9,262 bases of DNA from Desulfobacterales bacterium (GCA_029934695.1 JAOZLU010000252.1:1-9262); one strand, 5' to 3'; positions 1-6,787 are shown, numbered from the stretch's first letter. Translations and numbers: made by a program. The notes: generated by a model from the sequence alone, not told the origin.

Positions 1-63
1 GATGTTGGATGTTTGATGTTGGATGTTGGATGTTTGATGTTGGATGTTTGATGTTTGATGTTG
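1..63. repeat. Nine-copy GATGTTK heptanucleotide tandem array
   Basis: Nine uninterrupted 7-bp units, each GATGTTG or GATGTTT, fill the first 63 bases. The order is G,T,G,G,T,G,T,T,G at the last base. The array begins at the window edge, so the true copy number may be higher. It lies 87 bp upstream of the radical SAM start codon. A different heptad family (CTTTTCA) follows at 100-141. It is non-coding as far as can be seen. Confidence 0.95.
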
Positions 64-64
64 G

Positions 65-81
65 CTGAAATTTCATTTCAG
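65..81. repeat. CTGAAAT/ATTTCAG palindrome, solitary copy
   Basis: A perfect 7-bp inverted repeat (CTGAAAT ... ATTTCAG) flanks a TTC centre. The same core, in the same orientation, occurs inside the longer palindrome at 4551-4573. This is therefore a dispersed repeat rather than a gene-specific site. It directly follows the GATGTTK array and precedes the CTTTTCA heptads. The same order (palindrome, heptads, start codon) is seen upstream of the helicase gene. Confidence 0.8.
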
Positions 82-99
82 TATTCCTGTAAACAACTG

Positions 100-141
100 C
101 TTTCAACTTTTCACTTTTCACTTTTCACTTTTCACCTTCAA
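100..141 (+). repeat. CTTTTCA-type heptanucleotide tandem repeat
   Basis: Six 7-bp units are present: CTTTCAA, four CTTTTCA, then CCTTCAA. They end 8 bp before the radical SAM start codon at 150 and occupy the place where a Shine-Dalgarno sequence would be expected. No purine-rich ribosome binding site is visible there. Related heptads occur at 4410-4439 (reading on the minus strand, upstream of the cyclase) and at 4677-4704 (upstream of the helicase). Confidence 0.9.
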
Positions 142-149
142 CTTATGAA

Positions 150-1859
150 ATGACATACAACGAGACTGGCACTATACGAAAAAACTGGAGAGGACGCGTC
201 AGGGTCGTCCTTGTTTATCCCAACACCTACTTTGTCGGGATGTCCAATCTCGGTTTTCAGACGGTTTATCATTTATTTAACCAGACTGATGATGTGGTGT
301 GCGAAAGAGCATTTATGCCGGGGAAGAGCGGACAGGGCAAAATAAGGACCGCAGAATCCGGGAGGTTGCTGTCAGATGCTGATATTATTGCGTTTTCGCT
401 CTCTTATGAAAATGATTATCCCAATATTCTGACAATTCTTGAAAAAGCAGGAATTCCGCGCCTGTCCTGCAACAGGGGAGATAACCACCCGCTTGTCATG
501 GCTGGCGGGGTTGCCTGTTTCTTAAACCCGGAACCGATTGCGCGGTTTATTGACTGTTTCCTGTTAGGAGAAGCAGAAGCGTTGCTTCCCTCATTTTTTG
601 CCTGCCTTTATGATCGGGGCATTGAATTGAATCGCCGCAGAAACGCCGGCTTTTCTGACAAATCCGGCTTTTTGAATCATCTTGCCCAAAATGTTCCTGG
701 TGCTTATGTCCCGGAATTTTACCGGACAACCTACCATAAAGACGGAACCATCCGCTCCTTTGACCAGTTGTGTGACGCGCCGGCTCAGATTGAGCGCGTA
801 TTTCTGAAAGACCTTTCCCATATCCCCACATGCAGTAAGCTGTTAACCCCTGATACAACATTTCAGGAGATGTTTCTGATTGAGGTGGGCAGGGGATGCC
901 CCCGCGGATGCCGGTTTTGCAGCGCGGGATATATTTACAGGCCCCCGAGGTTCAGACCTGTCTCACTTCTGGAAGACTGCATAAAACAAGGCGCGTCCTT
1001 AACAGACAGAATCGGTCTTGTGGGTGCTTCTGTTTCCGATCTTCCGGGACTGACAGACCTTTGCACCCGAACTTGCAGGGAGGATATTCGGCTGTCTTTC
1101 AGCTCGTTGAGGGCGGACGCACTGACACCGGAGCTTCTGTCCGTTCTGAAACAGAGCCGCGTCAAAACAGCGACCATCGCTCCGGATGCAGGTTCCGAAC
1201 GACTACGCAGGGTGATCAACAAAGGTATTACCGAAGAAGACATATTAAGTGCGGCTGAACTCCTTGTATCCAACGGTATTCCCAACCTGAAACTTTATTT
1301 TATGATCGGGCTTCCCACAGAAACACCGGAAGATGTTGAGGCGATCACAGACCTGTGCAAACGTATAAAATCCGGTTTTTTGGAATGTGCAAGGGCAAAA
1401 AAACGAATCGGGGAAATCACCGTCAGCCTCAGTTCCTTTGTGCCCAAGCCGTTCACTCCTTTTCAGTGGGTGCCGATGGATAATGTGCAGTCTTTGAAAA
1501 AGAAAATAAAGCAGATCAGGACAGGCCTGAAAGGCGTGGCAAATGTCCGGGTCCATGCGGACATGCCGAGACAGGCTCAGATTCAGGCCCTGTTTTCACG
1601 GGGAGATCGCAAGGTTTCTGAAATATTGTCTCTGGCCGACGATAATCGCGGAAACTGGGCCAAGACGCTCAAAGCCGCATCTGTAAACACGGATTTCTAC
1701 CTGTACAGAGAGCGGGAACCGGACGAGTTTCTCCCTTGGAACATTATTAATCACGGCGTACGCACGTCGTTTCTTGAGCGGGAGTACAAAAGGGCAAAAC
1801 AGGGGAAGACCTCTCCTCCATGTCCCATGGAATCCTGTAATGCCTGTGGTGTCTGTTAA
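150..1859 (+). CDS. B12-binding/radical SAM family protein (TIGR03960-like)
   Basis: A 569-residue soluble protein. The N-terminal part (about residues 15-160) resembles a cobalamin-binding-type Rossmann domain, with YPNTYFVGMSNLGFQT early on and a GGVACFLNPEP stretch, but I see no DxHxxG cobalamin motif. The radical SAM core follows, with the Fe-S cluster motif CxxxCxxC at C250, C254 and C257 inside GRGCPRGCRFC. The end carries a second cysteine cluster (C558, C563, C566, C569; final residues CGVC), which could hold another Fe-S centre. The layout matches the large uncharacterised radical SAM family often annotated TIGR03960. The reaction and substrate are unknown. The ATG at 150 is the only good start: an upstream ATG at 145 meets a stop at once, and the frame is closed by TAA at 90. 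There is no clear ribosome binding site; heptad repeats lie there instead. It stands alone, with no cotranscribed neighbour. Confidence 0.85.
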   Translation: MTYNETGTIRKNWRGRVRVVLVYPNTYFVGMSNLGFQTVYHLFNQTDDVVCERAFMPGKSGQGKIRTAESGRLLSDADIIAFSLSYENDYPNILTILEKAGIPRLSCNRGDNHPLVMAGGVACFLNPEPIARFIDCFLLGEAEALLPSFFACLYDRGIELNRRRNAGFSDKSGFLNHLAQNVPGAYVPEFYRTTYHKDGTIRSFDQLCDAPAQIERVFLKDLSHIPTCSKLLTPDTTFQEMFLIEVGRGCPRGCRFCSAGYIYRPPRFRPVSLLEDCIKQGASLTDRIGLVGASVSDLPGLTDLCTRTCREDIRLSFSSLRADALTPELLSVLKQSRVKTATIAPDAGSERLRRVINKGITEEDILSAAELLVSNGIPNLKLYFMIGLPTETPEDVEAITDLCKRIKSGFLECARAKKRIGEITVSLSSFVPKPFTPFQWVPMDNVQSLKKKIKQIRTGLKGVANVRVHADMPRQAQIQALFSRGDRKVSEILSLADDNRGNWAKTLKAASVNTDFYLYREREPDEFLPWNIINHGVRTSFLEREYKRAKQGKTSPPCPMESCNACGVC

Positions 1860-1910
1860 AGGTGAATCCGCTTTTTTATCCCTCATTTCAGGTGTCAGCC
1901 AGCTTTCAAT

Positions 1911-1937
1911 TATTTAAATACCATAATATTTAAATAT
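1911..1937. promoter_or_regulatory. Paired TATTTAAATA palindromes upstream of fic (possible operator)
   Basis: TATTTAAATA occurs twice, at 1911-1920 and 1927-1936. Each copy is self-complementary, and the second extends to a perfect 12-bp palindrome (1926-1937). The centres are 16 bp apart. Such spaced palindromes are typical of dimeric repressor sites, and the Fic protein downstream ends in a region that looks like a winged helix. Autoregulation is an inference; the region is AT-rich, so chance palindromes are possible. Confidence 0.35.
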
Positions 1938-1941
1938 AGTA

Positions 1942-1970
1942 TTTACTTTCAGTATGGTGTCTGATATATA
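1942..1970 (+). promoter_or_regulatory. Candidate sigma-70-type promoter for fic
   Basis: TTTACT (1942-1947) and TATATA (1965-1970) are 17 bp apart and 48 bp upstream of the fic start codon. They lie just downstream of the paired TATTTAAATA palindromes. The match is modest and the region is AT-rich, so this is a tentative call. Confidence 0.3.
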
Positions 1971-2017
1971 TTCTCAATTACTAATTTTCAAAAAATTGTA
2001 TAAGTAAGGACCCAGAG

Positions 2018-3358
2018 ATGAAGAAACCTCAAAAACCACCGGATTCCATAAAATTTCTGAAAGATAATAAGGAACTTATATTTAAAATAATTGATAAAAC
2101 CGGTCTGACAGATTCAAAAGGAAGATACCTGCATTGGGATAAGATAAGGCATTTGAAACCGCCTGAAGGACTTACCAATGAAGAATGGTGGGCAGGAATA
2201 AAGCTGAAAAGGACCAATTTATACAATGAACTTTTTTTAAAAGATGAGCATGGGCATCCATTCAAATTTTGTGTGACAGATACAATACATCAGGATTTAC
2301 ATTGGTTGGACATGAATGCTGCCGGAACAATCTCAACCAACAAACCTGTAGCCAACTCAAATATGCGAAGTACATATCTGATCAAATCTTTGGTTGAGGA
2401 GGCGATCAATTCCAGTCAGTTGGAAGGAGCAACGACTACAAGAAAAGTGGCTAAGGAAATGATGAGACAGGGAAGAAGCCCCAAGGATAAAAGTGAACAG
2501 ATGATACTGAATAATTACCATGCAATGGAATTCATCAGGGATTACAAATATGAACATCTTACCCCGTCCATTATTCTTGAACTGCATAAAATTGTTACTG
2601 AAGGAACTTTGGATGATCAGAGCAAGGCAGGTGTGTTAAGAGTCAAAGAAGATAATATCTGTGTAGTGGATTCGTCATCTTTTGACACGTTGCATTATCC
2701 GCCTGACGCATCATGTTTGGAAAAGAGGCTTGAACAGCTTTGTGCATTTGCCAACGGAGCTTCTGATGCGGGGTTTATCCATCCTGTAATAAGAGCAGTC
2801 ACATTGCATTTCATGCTGTCTTATGATCACCCTTTTGTAGATGGCAATGGCAGAAGCGCACGGGCATTATTTTATTGGTCAATGATAAATCAGGGATATT
2901 GGCTGACAGAATTTATATCTGTTTCCAGAATAATAAAGCTTGCCCCAGCTCAATATTCCAGAGCATTTCTTTATACCGAAACGGATGATAATGACCTGAC
3001 ATATTTCATTATTCATCAACTTGAAGTTATTAAGAAGGCGATAACAGACCTTCATGATTATTTGGAGAAGAAGGTGAAAGACATTGAATATGCACAGGAA
3101 ATACTTCGCAATGCAAACGGAATTGGCAAAAAATTAAATTTCAGGCAGCTTGCCTTACTCCGCCACGCTTTAAAACATCCCAGATTTATATATAAAATAA
3201 ATGAACATCAGAATTCTCACGGTATTTCTTATGAAACCGCAAGAAAAGATTTGTTATACATGTCTGATAAACTGAAGTTGTTAACCAAGTTGAAAGATGG
3301 CAGAACTTTCATTTTTGTTTCACCTTCTGACCTTGAAGACAGAATAAATATGTATTGA
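2018..3358 (+). CDS. fic: Fic family protein (AMP-transferase), class II architecture
   Basis: A 446-residue protein with a canonical Fic active site, HPFVDGNGRSAR (catalytic H271, then D275, G276, N277, G278, R279, R282), matching HPFx[D/E]GNGRxxR. Fic enzymes transfer AMP from ATP to hydroxyl side chains of target proteins. An inhibitory-helix motif [S/T]xxxE[G/N] is visible as SSQLEG (S132-G137) ahead of the Fic core, so it is a class II Fic with a built-in N-terminal inhibitory glutamate (E136). The N-terminus has the WDKIRHLKPPEGLTNEEWW block seen in many stand-alone Fic proteins. The C-terminus (about 370-446) looks like a winged-helix DNA-binding region. The start has a good AAGGA (2006-2010), 7 bp upstream. 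There is no antitoxin neighbour. The gene is visibly AT-richer than both flanks, hinting at horizontal acquisition. The target is unknown. It converges on the cyclase gene with a 29-bp gap and no clear terminator. Confidence 0.92.
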   Translation: MKKPQKPPDSIKFLKDNKELIFKIIDKTGLTDSKGRYLHWDKIRHLKPPEGLTNEEWWAGIKLKRTNLYNELFLKDEHGHPFKFCVTDTIHQDLHWLDMNAAGTISTNKPVANSNMRSTYLIKSLVEEAINSSQLEGATTTRKVAKEMMRQGRSPKDKSEQMILNNYHAMEFIRDYKYEHLTPSIILELHKIVTEGTLDDQSKAGVLRVKEDNICVVDSSSFDTLHYPPDASCLEKRLEQLCAFANGASDAGFIHPVIRAVTLHFMLSYDHPFVDGNGRSARALFYWSMINQGYWLTEFISVSRIIKLAPAQYSRAFLYTETDDNDLTYFIIHQLEVIKKAITDLHDYLEKKVKDIEYAQEILRNANGIGKKLNFRQLALLRHALKHPRFIYKINEHQNSHGISYETARKDLLYMSDKLKLLTKLKDGRTFIFVSPSDLEDRINMY

Positions 3359-3387
3359 CAGCCTGTTGACACGGCATCACTGACCAA

Positions 3388-4377
3388 TCAGGGCCTGATG
3401 GTAAAATGAATCGCATCCGACGAGTCCGGATTCACTTTCTGGGCCAGTCCGATAATTCCGTCTCCGTACAAGGGGGTTTCAACGCGCTTGACAATTCCCT
3501 GCTTTCCATTGACCAGCAGATAGGTTCCGTTCGTGCTTCGGTCAACCAGCACGAACCTGCCCCGACGGTATTCAATACAGGCATGGGAGCGGGAAACGCG
3601 GGAGCCTTCCACCACTATATCATTATGGGGCTCCCGTCCCATGGTGACACTGGGCCGATTCTGATCAATATTGATACTATGATCTCGAAATAGCAGCTTC
3701 AGGCGGGACTTTATCAGCACGGAAAGCGCAGGGCTGTCCAGTTCATCGGTTGCATCCGGCTCCCATATCAGTTCATGGATATTGAGTTCCCCGGTTTTGC
3801 CCTTGATGGTCGTTCTGTCAATGCACCGGGATATGGCCTGATATTCCGGCTTCAGCAGATTTATTGTCTGCTCTGTGGTGATAATCTGTCGCTGTTTGGC
3901 CAATCCCACCATACGGGAAGCAACGGTGACAGCATCCCCGACAACCTCCTTCCCTTTGATGACAACATGCCCTGTATGAATTCCGACGCGGATGTTCGGC
4001 GGGAAAAGACCGGACTTGTCAACAACAGGCATCTGATCAACTGCATAATGCATGGCTCTGGCTGCTTTCACTGCATCATCAGCATTTGAGAACGTACATA
4101 AAACCTCATCGCCTATGGTTTTGACAACTTTGCCCTGACATTGGGCTACAACTTTTGACAGAAGAAAAAGACAGGCAGAGATGAGGTTCTGAGCACTGCT
4201 GTCGCCCAAAGTCTCGTATATCTGGGTACTCCGGGCAATATCAGCAAAAAGAATTGTCAGAAAGCCGGTTTTAACACGTCTGTCCGTCTGCTTGCTGGCT
4301 TTATAATTTTCCCATGTCGAAGATAAAAAATCCTGAGTTCTGGGAAAATAGCCTGGCATTTTTTTCAATGATAACAC
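3388..4377 (-). CDS. Class III adenylate/guanylate cyclase with C-terminal FHA domain
   Basis: A 329-residue protein with no membrane segment. Residues about 38-205 form a class III cyclase homology domain. Metal-binding D46 (FADIARST) and D90 (KTIGDEV) are present, K86 sits at the adenine-specifying position, and R155 is the transition-state arginine. E144 stands where Asp/Thr is usual for adenine recognition, and T151 replaces the transition-state Asn of the GxxVNxAxR motif (here GDAVTVASR). Residues about 223-329 are an FHA phosphopeptide-binding domain (G247-R248, S262-R263, H265, N283-G284-T285). This suggests a soluble cyclase recruited by Thr phosphorylation, but neither kinase nor cNMP receptor is in the window. 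The longest start is GTG at 4377, almost touching GGGGCGAG. A TTG at 4368 has GAGGTG 6 bp upstream, and ATG at 4359 is also possible, so the first six residues are uncertain. Heptads and a hairpin lie upstream. Confidence 0.88.
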   Translation of the reverse strand: MLSLKKMPGYFPRTQDFLSSTWENYKASKQTDRRVKTGFLTILFADIARSTQIYETLGDSSAQNLISACLFLLSKVVAQCQGKVVKTIGDEVLCTFSNADDAVKAARAMHYAVDQMPVVDKSGLFPPNIRVGIHTGHVVIKGKEVVGDAVTVASRMVGLAKQRQIITTEQTINLLKPEYQAISRCIDRTTIKGKTGELNIHELIWEPDATDELDSPALSVLIKSRLKLLFRDHSINIDQNRPSVTMGREPHNDIVVEGSRVSRSHACIEYRRGRFVLVDRSTNGTYLLVNGKQGIVKRVETPLYGDGIIGLAQKVNPDSSDAIHFTIRP

Positions 4378-4409
4378 CTCGCCCCTTTTTTTGCTGTATC
4401 TTCTCGACA

Positions 4410-4439
4410 GTGAAAAGTTGAAAGGTTAAAAGTGAAAAG
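4410..4439 (-). repeat. CTTTTCA-type heptads upstream of the cyclase
   Basis: Read on the minus strand, the units are CTTTTCA, CTTTTAAC, CTTTCAA and CTTTTCA. They are the same family as 100-141 and 4677-4704. They begin about 33 bp upstream of the GTG start and point in the direction of the cyclase gene, so the orientation relative to the gene is the same in all three places. Confidence 0.8.
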
Positions 4440-4466
4440 CTGAACACTTTGAACTTTTTACCTTTC
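4420..4466. other. Imperfect hairpin formed by opposed heptads
   Basis: Arms 4420-4439 and 4447-4466 match as an inverted repeat at 17 of 20 positions, with a 7-base loop. The left arm is the minus-reading heptad array; the right arm (starting CTTTGAACTTTTTA) is a degenerate plus-reading version. Transcribed from the cyclase side it would form an AU-rich stem in the 5' leader. Confidence 0.55.
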
Positions 4467-4507
4467 ATTCTCAAAAATATATCTGAATTTGTAATATTAT
4501 GCAAGGT

Positions 4508-4580
4508 CAAAGGAGTGCTGAAATGAAATTTTAGCACAACTGGCAGTCAGGTGCTGAAATTTCATTTCAGCACTCCCTTG
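4508..4580. repeat. Head-to-head palindromic repeat pair (REP/BIME-like)
   Basis: A perfect 20-bp inverted repeat (4512-4531 with 4557-4576) extends to 24 bp per arm with one mismatch (4508-4531 with 4557-4580); the spacer is 25 bp. Nested inside are two small palindromes, each GTGCTGAAAT, 3 bp, then ATTTYAGCAC, at 4515-4537 and 4551-4573. They are reverse complements of each other apart from one base. The DNA or RNA can fold as two small hairpins or as one large one. The core recurs alone at 65-81. No transposase or convincing target duplication is visible, so it could be a REP-type pair or a tiny MITE-like element. Confidence 0.8.
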
Positions 4581-4676
4581 CTAAAGATTGACTTTCCAAA
4601 CGGTCCTGTTATTTTGAATGGCTTTTGCCGGTGAAGGAAGAACGCTGAGTTACTGTCGCTCAGATTTTCCTGATCA

Positions 4677-4704
4677 CTTTCAACTTTTAACTTTCAACTT
4701 TTCA
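4677..4704 (+). repeat. CTTTTCA-type heptads upstream of the helicase
   Basis: Four consecutive units are present: CTTTCAA, CTTTTAA, CTTTCAA and CTTTTCA. An A/T run follows, then GAGG (4713-4716) 5 bp before the helicase ATG. This is the third member of the heptad family in the window. Unlike the radical SAM gene, this one keeps a recognisable ribosome binding site between repeat and start. Confidence 0.85.
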
Positions 4705-4721
4705 ATTTTTTTGAGGAAACG

Positions 4722-6578
4722 ATGAAACTTTCAGATCAGCAAAAACAGGCTGTGGAATATATTGGCTCCCCCACGCTGGTTGTCAGCGGCGCGGGATCGG
4801 GAAAAACAACAGTGCTGACAAACAAGGTGGCAAGTCTTATCCGTAACAGATACGATTCCAGGCGTATTCTGGCTATCACGTTCACAAACAAGGCAGCAGA
4901 CGAGATGAAGACGCGTCTGACAGACCTGACAGGTCTGCCTTTGAAGGAGTTCCCGTGGGTGCGCACCTTTCATTCGGCAGCCTACAGAATTCTCAGGACT
5001 CACTGTCCGCTGCTGGGATACAGTACCCCGATCCAGATATATGCCTCGTACCAGCAGAAGAAGCTGCTTGAGGAAATTGTCACGGGAATGAATTTTGACA
5101 AAAAACATGTTCCCGCTGTTCTGGCGAATATTTCAAAGGCAAAAAATTCCGGCGATCCTCTGGCATATTTTGACCGGAAATCCCGTGTGTCCCGTATCCG
5201 GCTCATTGAAGTCTATAAAGTGTATGAAAAAAAACTGTTTGGCAGAAACGCTGTGGATTTTGACAATATTCTGCTGATGACCCGGAACCTGCTCCGGGAT
5301 CATGAGGATATCCGGGAGTATTACAGGGACTTGTTTCAGTATGTCCTGTGTGATGAGTATCAGGACACGAATCCGCTTCAGGCCCTGCTGACCGACCTTT
5401 TTGTGAAGGACGGCAATCTTTTCTGTGTCGGGGATGACTGGCAGAGCATCTACCGCTTCAGGGGGAGCAATGTGGATCATTTTCTGTCGTTTCAGAAAAA
5501 ATACAGGGATGCCAGAGTGTTCCGGCTGGAGCAGAACTACCGTTCCGCAGATGAGATTGTGCAGACGGCAAATCATCTGATCGGACACAATACGCATAAA
5601 ATGGACAAACGATGCTTTTCCAAAAAATATGGGGGAACTGTTGATTTTAATGAATTTTCCGACGAGAGAAGGGAAGCGGAATGGGTGGGCAGAAAGGCTG
5701 GAACTCTTGCGAGCCTGGAGATTCCATACAGCAGGATAGCTGTGCTTTACCGGACCAAGTTTTGCTCTTTATCTTTTGAAAAGGCTTTCAGACGCCTCGG
5801 AATTCCGTATCAGATGATGGGATCCAAGGGCTTTTTTGAACGGAAAGAGATTCTTGATATCAATTCTTATCTCAAATCCGCTGTTTTTATAAAGGATGAC
5901 GTGTCTTTTGATCGTATCCTCAACCTTCAGAGCGGGATCGGAAAGAAAACCATTGAAAAAATAGGCGAGGTCCGGACAGATGGCATGAGCCTTCAGGAAG
6001 CGGTTCGCAAAGTTATGGCTGAAAGAGTGATGGGCAAGAAAATTCATGGTATTCTCAAAAATCTGACTCAGATGCTTGATGCAATCAGGGACATGAAGCC
6101 GGGGCATGCCATCCATAAAATTTTATCAGACTTTGATTATATGGCTTATCTTGAAAAGTATTCAAAATCCAATTCAACGGATTTTGTTGCAAGAAAAGAA
6201 AATATTGAGGAACTGATCTGGTCGGCCTCAAAAAAGGATACAATTCCCGATTATCTCGAAGAAGCGGATCTCCTTCAGGAAGATAAGGCAGATGATGAAG
6301 AAGATGAAGATAAAGGCCGGGGCGTGAAGCTTTCAACTGTTCATGCAAGCAAAGGGCTGGAATATTTTGCGGTGTTCATCGTCGGGTGTGAGGAGGAGCT
6401 TTTTCCACATTGGAAGTCAACAGGCTCTAATGCGGAACTGGAGGAGGAACGTCGGCTGATGTACGTCGCCATCACCCGTGCGGAGAAATACCTGTTTATC
6501 AGCCGCACGGCGTTCAGAAGGGGACAGCAGGCCCGTAAAAGCCGGTTCTGGAAGGAGATTCAGGACGCTTTGAATTGA
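4722..6578 (+). CDS. UvrD/Rep-type SF1A DNA helicase
   Basis: A 618-residue ATP-dependent 3'-5' helicase of the UvrD/Rep/PcrA superfamily, acting in DNA repair or replication restart. Motifs run in order: Q-motif Gln near residues 6-7, Walker A GAGSGKTT (23-30), motif Ia ITFTNKAADEM (52-62), Walker B DEYQDTN (211-217), motif III VGDDWQSIYRF (236-246), motif IV QNYRS (271-275), motif V LSTVHASKGLEY (537-548) and motif VI RRLMYVAITRAE (577-588). Motif III has Trp where UvrD/Rep/PcrA have a third Asp (GDDDQSIY); GDDWQ also occurs in helicase IV-like proteins. The protein ends about 30 residues after motif VI, so the 720-residue UvrD-style tail is absent. An acidic stretch (DDEEDED, 524-530) precedes motif V. 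GAGG 5 bp upstream fixes the ATG. No partner gene is adjacent, so I give no symbol. Confidence 0.92.
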   Translation: MKLSDQQKQAVEYIGSPTLVVSGAGSGKTTVLTNKVASLIRNRYDSRRILAITFTNKAADEMKTRLTDLTGLPLKEFPWVRTFHSAAYRILRTHCPLLGYSTPIQIYASYQQKKLLEEIVTGMNFDKKHVPAVLANISKAKNSGDPLAYFDRKSRVSRIRLIEVYKVYEKKLFGRNAVDFDNILLMTRNLLRDHEDIREYYRDLFQYVLCDEYQDTNPLQALLTDLFVKDGNLFCVGDDWQSIYRFRGSNVDHFLSFQKKYRDARVFRLEQNYRSADEIVQTANHLIGHNTHKMDKRCFSKKYGGTVDFNEFSDERREAEWVGRKAGTLASLEIPYSRIAVLYRTKFCSLSFEKAFRRLGIPYQMMGSKGFFERKEILDINSYLKSAVFIKDDVSFDRILNLQSGIGKKTIEKIGEVRTDGMSLQEAVRKVMAERVMGKKIHGILKNLTQMLDAIRDMKPGHAIHKILSDFDYMAYLEKYSKSNSTDFVARKENIEELIWSASKKDTIPDYLEEADLLQEDKADDEEDEDKGRGVKLSTVHASKGLEYFAVFIVGCEEELFPHWKSTGSNAELEEERRLMYVAITRAEKYLFISRTAFRRGQQARKSRFWKEIQDALN

Positions 6579-6591
6579 TATTTGGTATCTG

Positions 6592-6607
6592 CTGAATTTC
6601 TCTTCAG
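6592..6607. repeat. Degenerate CTGAA/TTCAG palindrome
   Basis: CTGAA (6592-6596) and TTCAG (6603-6607) form a 5-bp stem around TTTCTC. With the preceding G, the sequence resembles the CTGAAATTTCATTTCAG repeat of 65-81 and 4551-4573, with one deletion and two changes. It lies 13 bp after the helicase stop codon. It could be a decayed copy or chance. Confidence 0.35.
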
Positions 6608-6614
6608 ACAGATC

Positions 6615-6636
6615 ATCCCATAGTCTGATATGGGGT
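6615..6636 (+). terminator. Hairpin after the helicase, possible transcription end
   Basis: CCCATA (6617-6622) and TATGGG (6629-6634) pair perfectly around GTCTGA, and the stem extends by one G-U and one A-U pair. It begins 36 bp after the helicase stop. The following bases are AT-rich (TAAAAATTTTATG) but not a clean U-tract, so intrinsic termination is uncertain. Confidence 0.4.
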
Positions 6637-6681
6637 TAAAAATTTTATGATTTAAGAGGTTCTAAATGCTTTTTACAAGCT

Positions 6682-6735
6682 CACCGGCGGGCGGGTTTCC
6701 CGATTTGCTTCGTTGACTCAGTAGCCCGTCCGGTG
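6682..6735. other. Large imperfect hairpin (CACCGGCGGGC arms)
   Basis: CACCGGCGGGC (6682-6692) pairs with GCCCG-T-CCGGTG (6724-6735), giving 11 bp with one bulged T and a 31-base loop. An overlapping smaller hairpin, CCGGT-GCAGT-ACCGG (6730-6744), is followed by GTTATTTTTT and could terminate plus-strand transcription. The GC-rich element sits in an otherwise AT-rich spacer and abuts the dispersed repeat at 6735-6775. It resembles a structured end of a mobile element, but I cannot name the family. Confidence 0.5.
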
Positions 6736-6775
6736 CAGTACCGGGTTATTTTTTCACCAAACCGTATTGTCTCAC
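6735..6775 (-). repeat. Dispersed direct repeat, copy 1
   Basis: This 41-bp segment matches 8766-8805 at 36 positions with one 1-bp gap; the identical core runs from CCGGGTTATTTTTTCAC to AAACCGTATT. Both copies have the same orientation, and both lie just beyond the stop codon of a minus-strand gene (12 bp here, after the solute-binding protein gene). Confidence 0.8.
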
Positions 6776-6787
6776 TCAACTTTGAAG

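Noticed and set aside
100..141. CRISPR-like interpretation of the heptad array
   Set aside because: The units are 7 bp and contiguous with no spacers, so it is a simple tandem repeat.
1860..1910. Intrinsic terminator after the radical SAM gene
   Set aside because: There is a short T-run (CTTTTTTA) near 1871 but no stem in front of it, so termination cannot be supported.
2018..4377. Fic plus cyclase as a two-gene signalling or defence module
   Set aside because: The genes converge with separate leaders and clearly different base composition, and nothing in the sequence links them beyond adjacency.
6775..6781. ACTCAAC (GTTGAGT on the minus strand) as a second attC core box
   Set aside because: It fits RYYYAAC/GTTRRRY, but no partner box or paired L-box stems lie at the right distance on either side.
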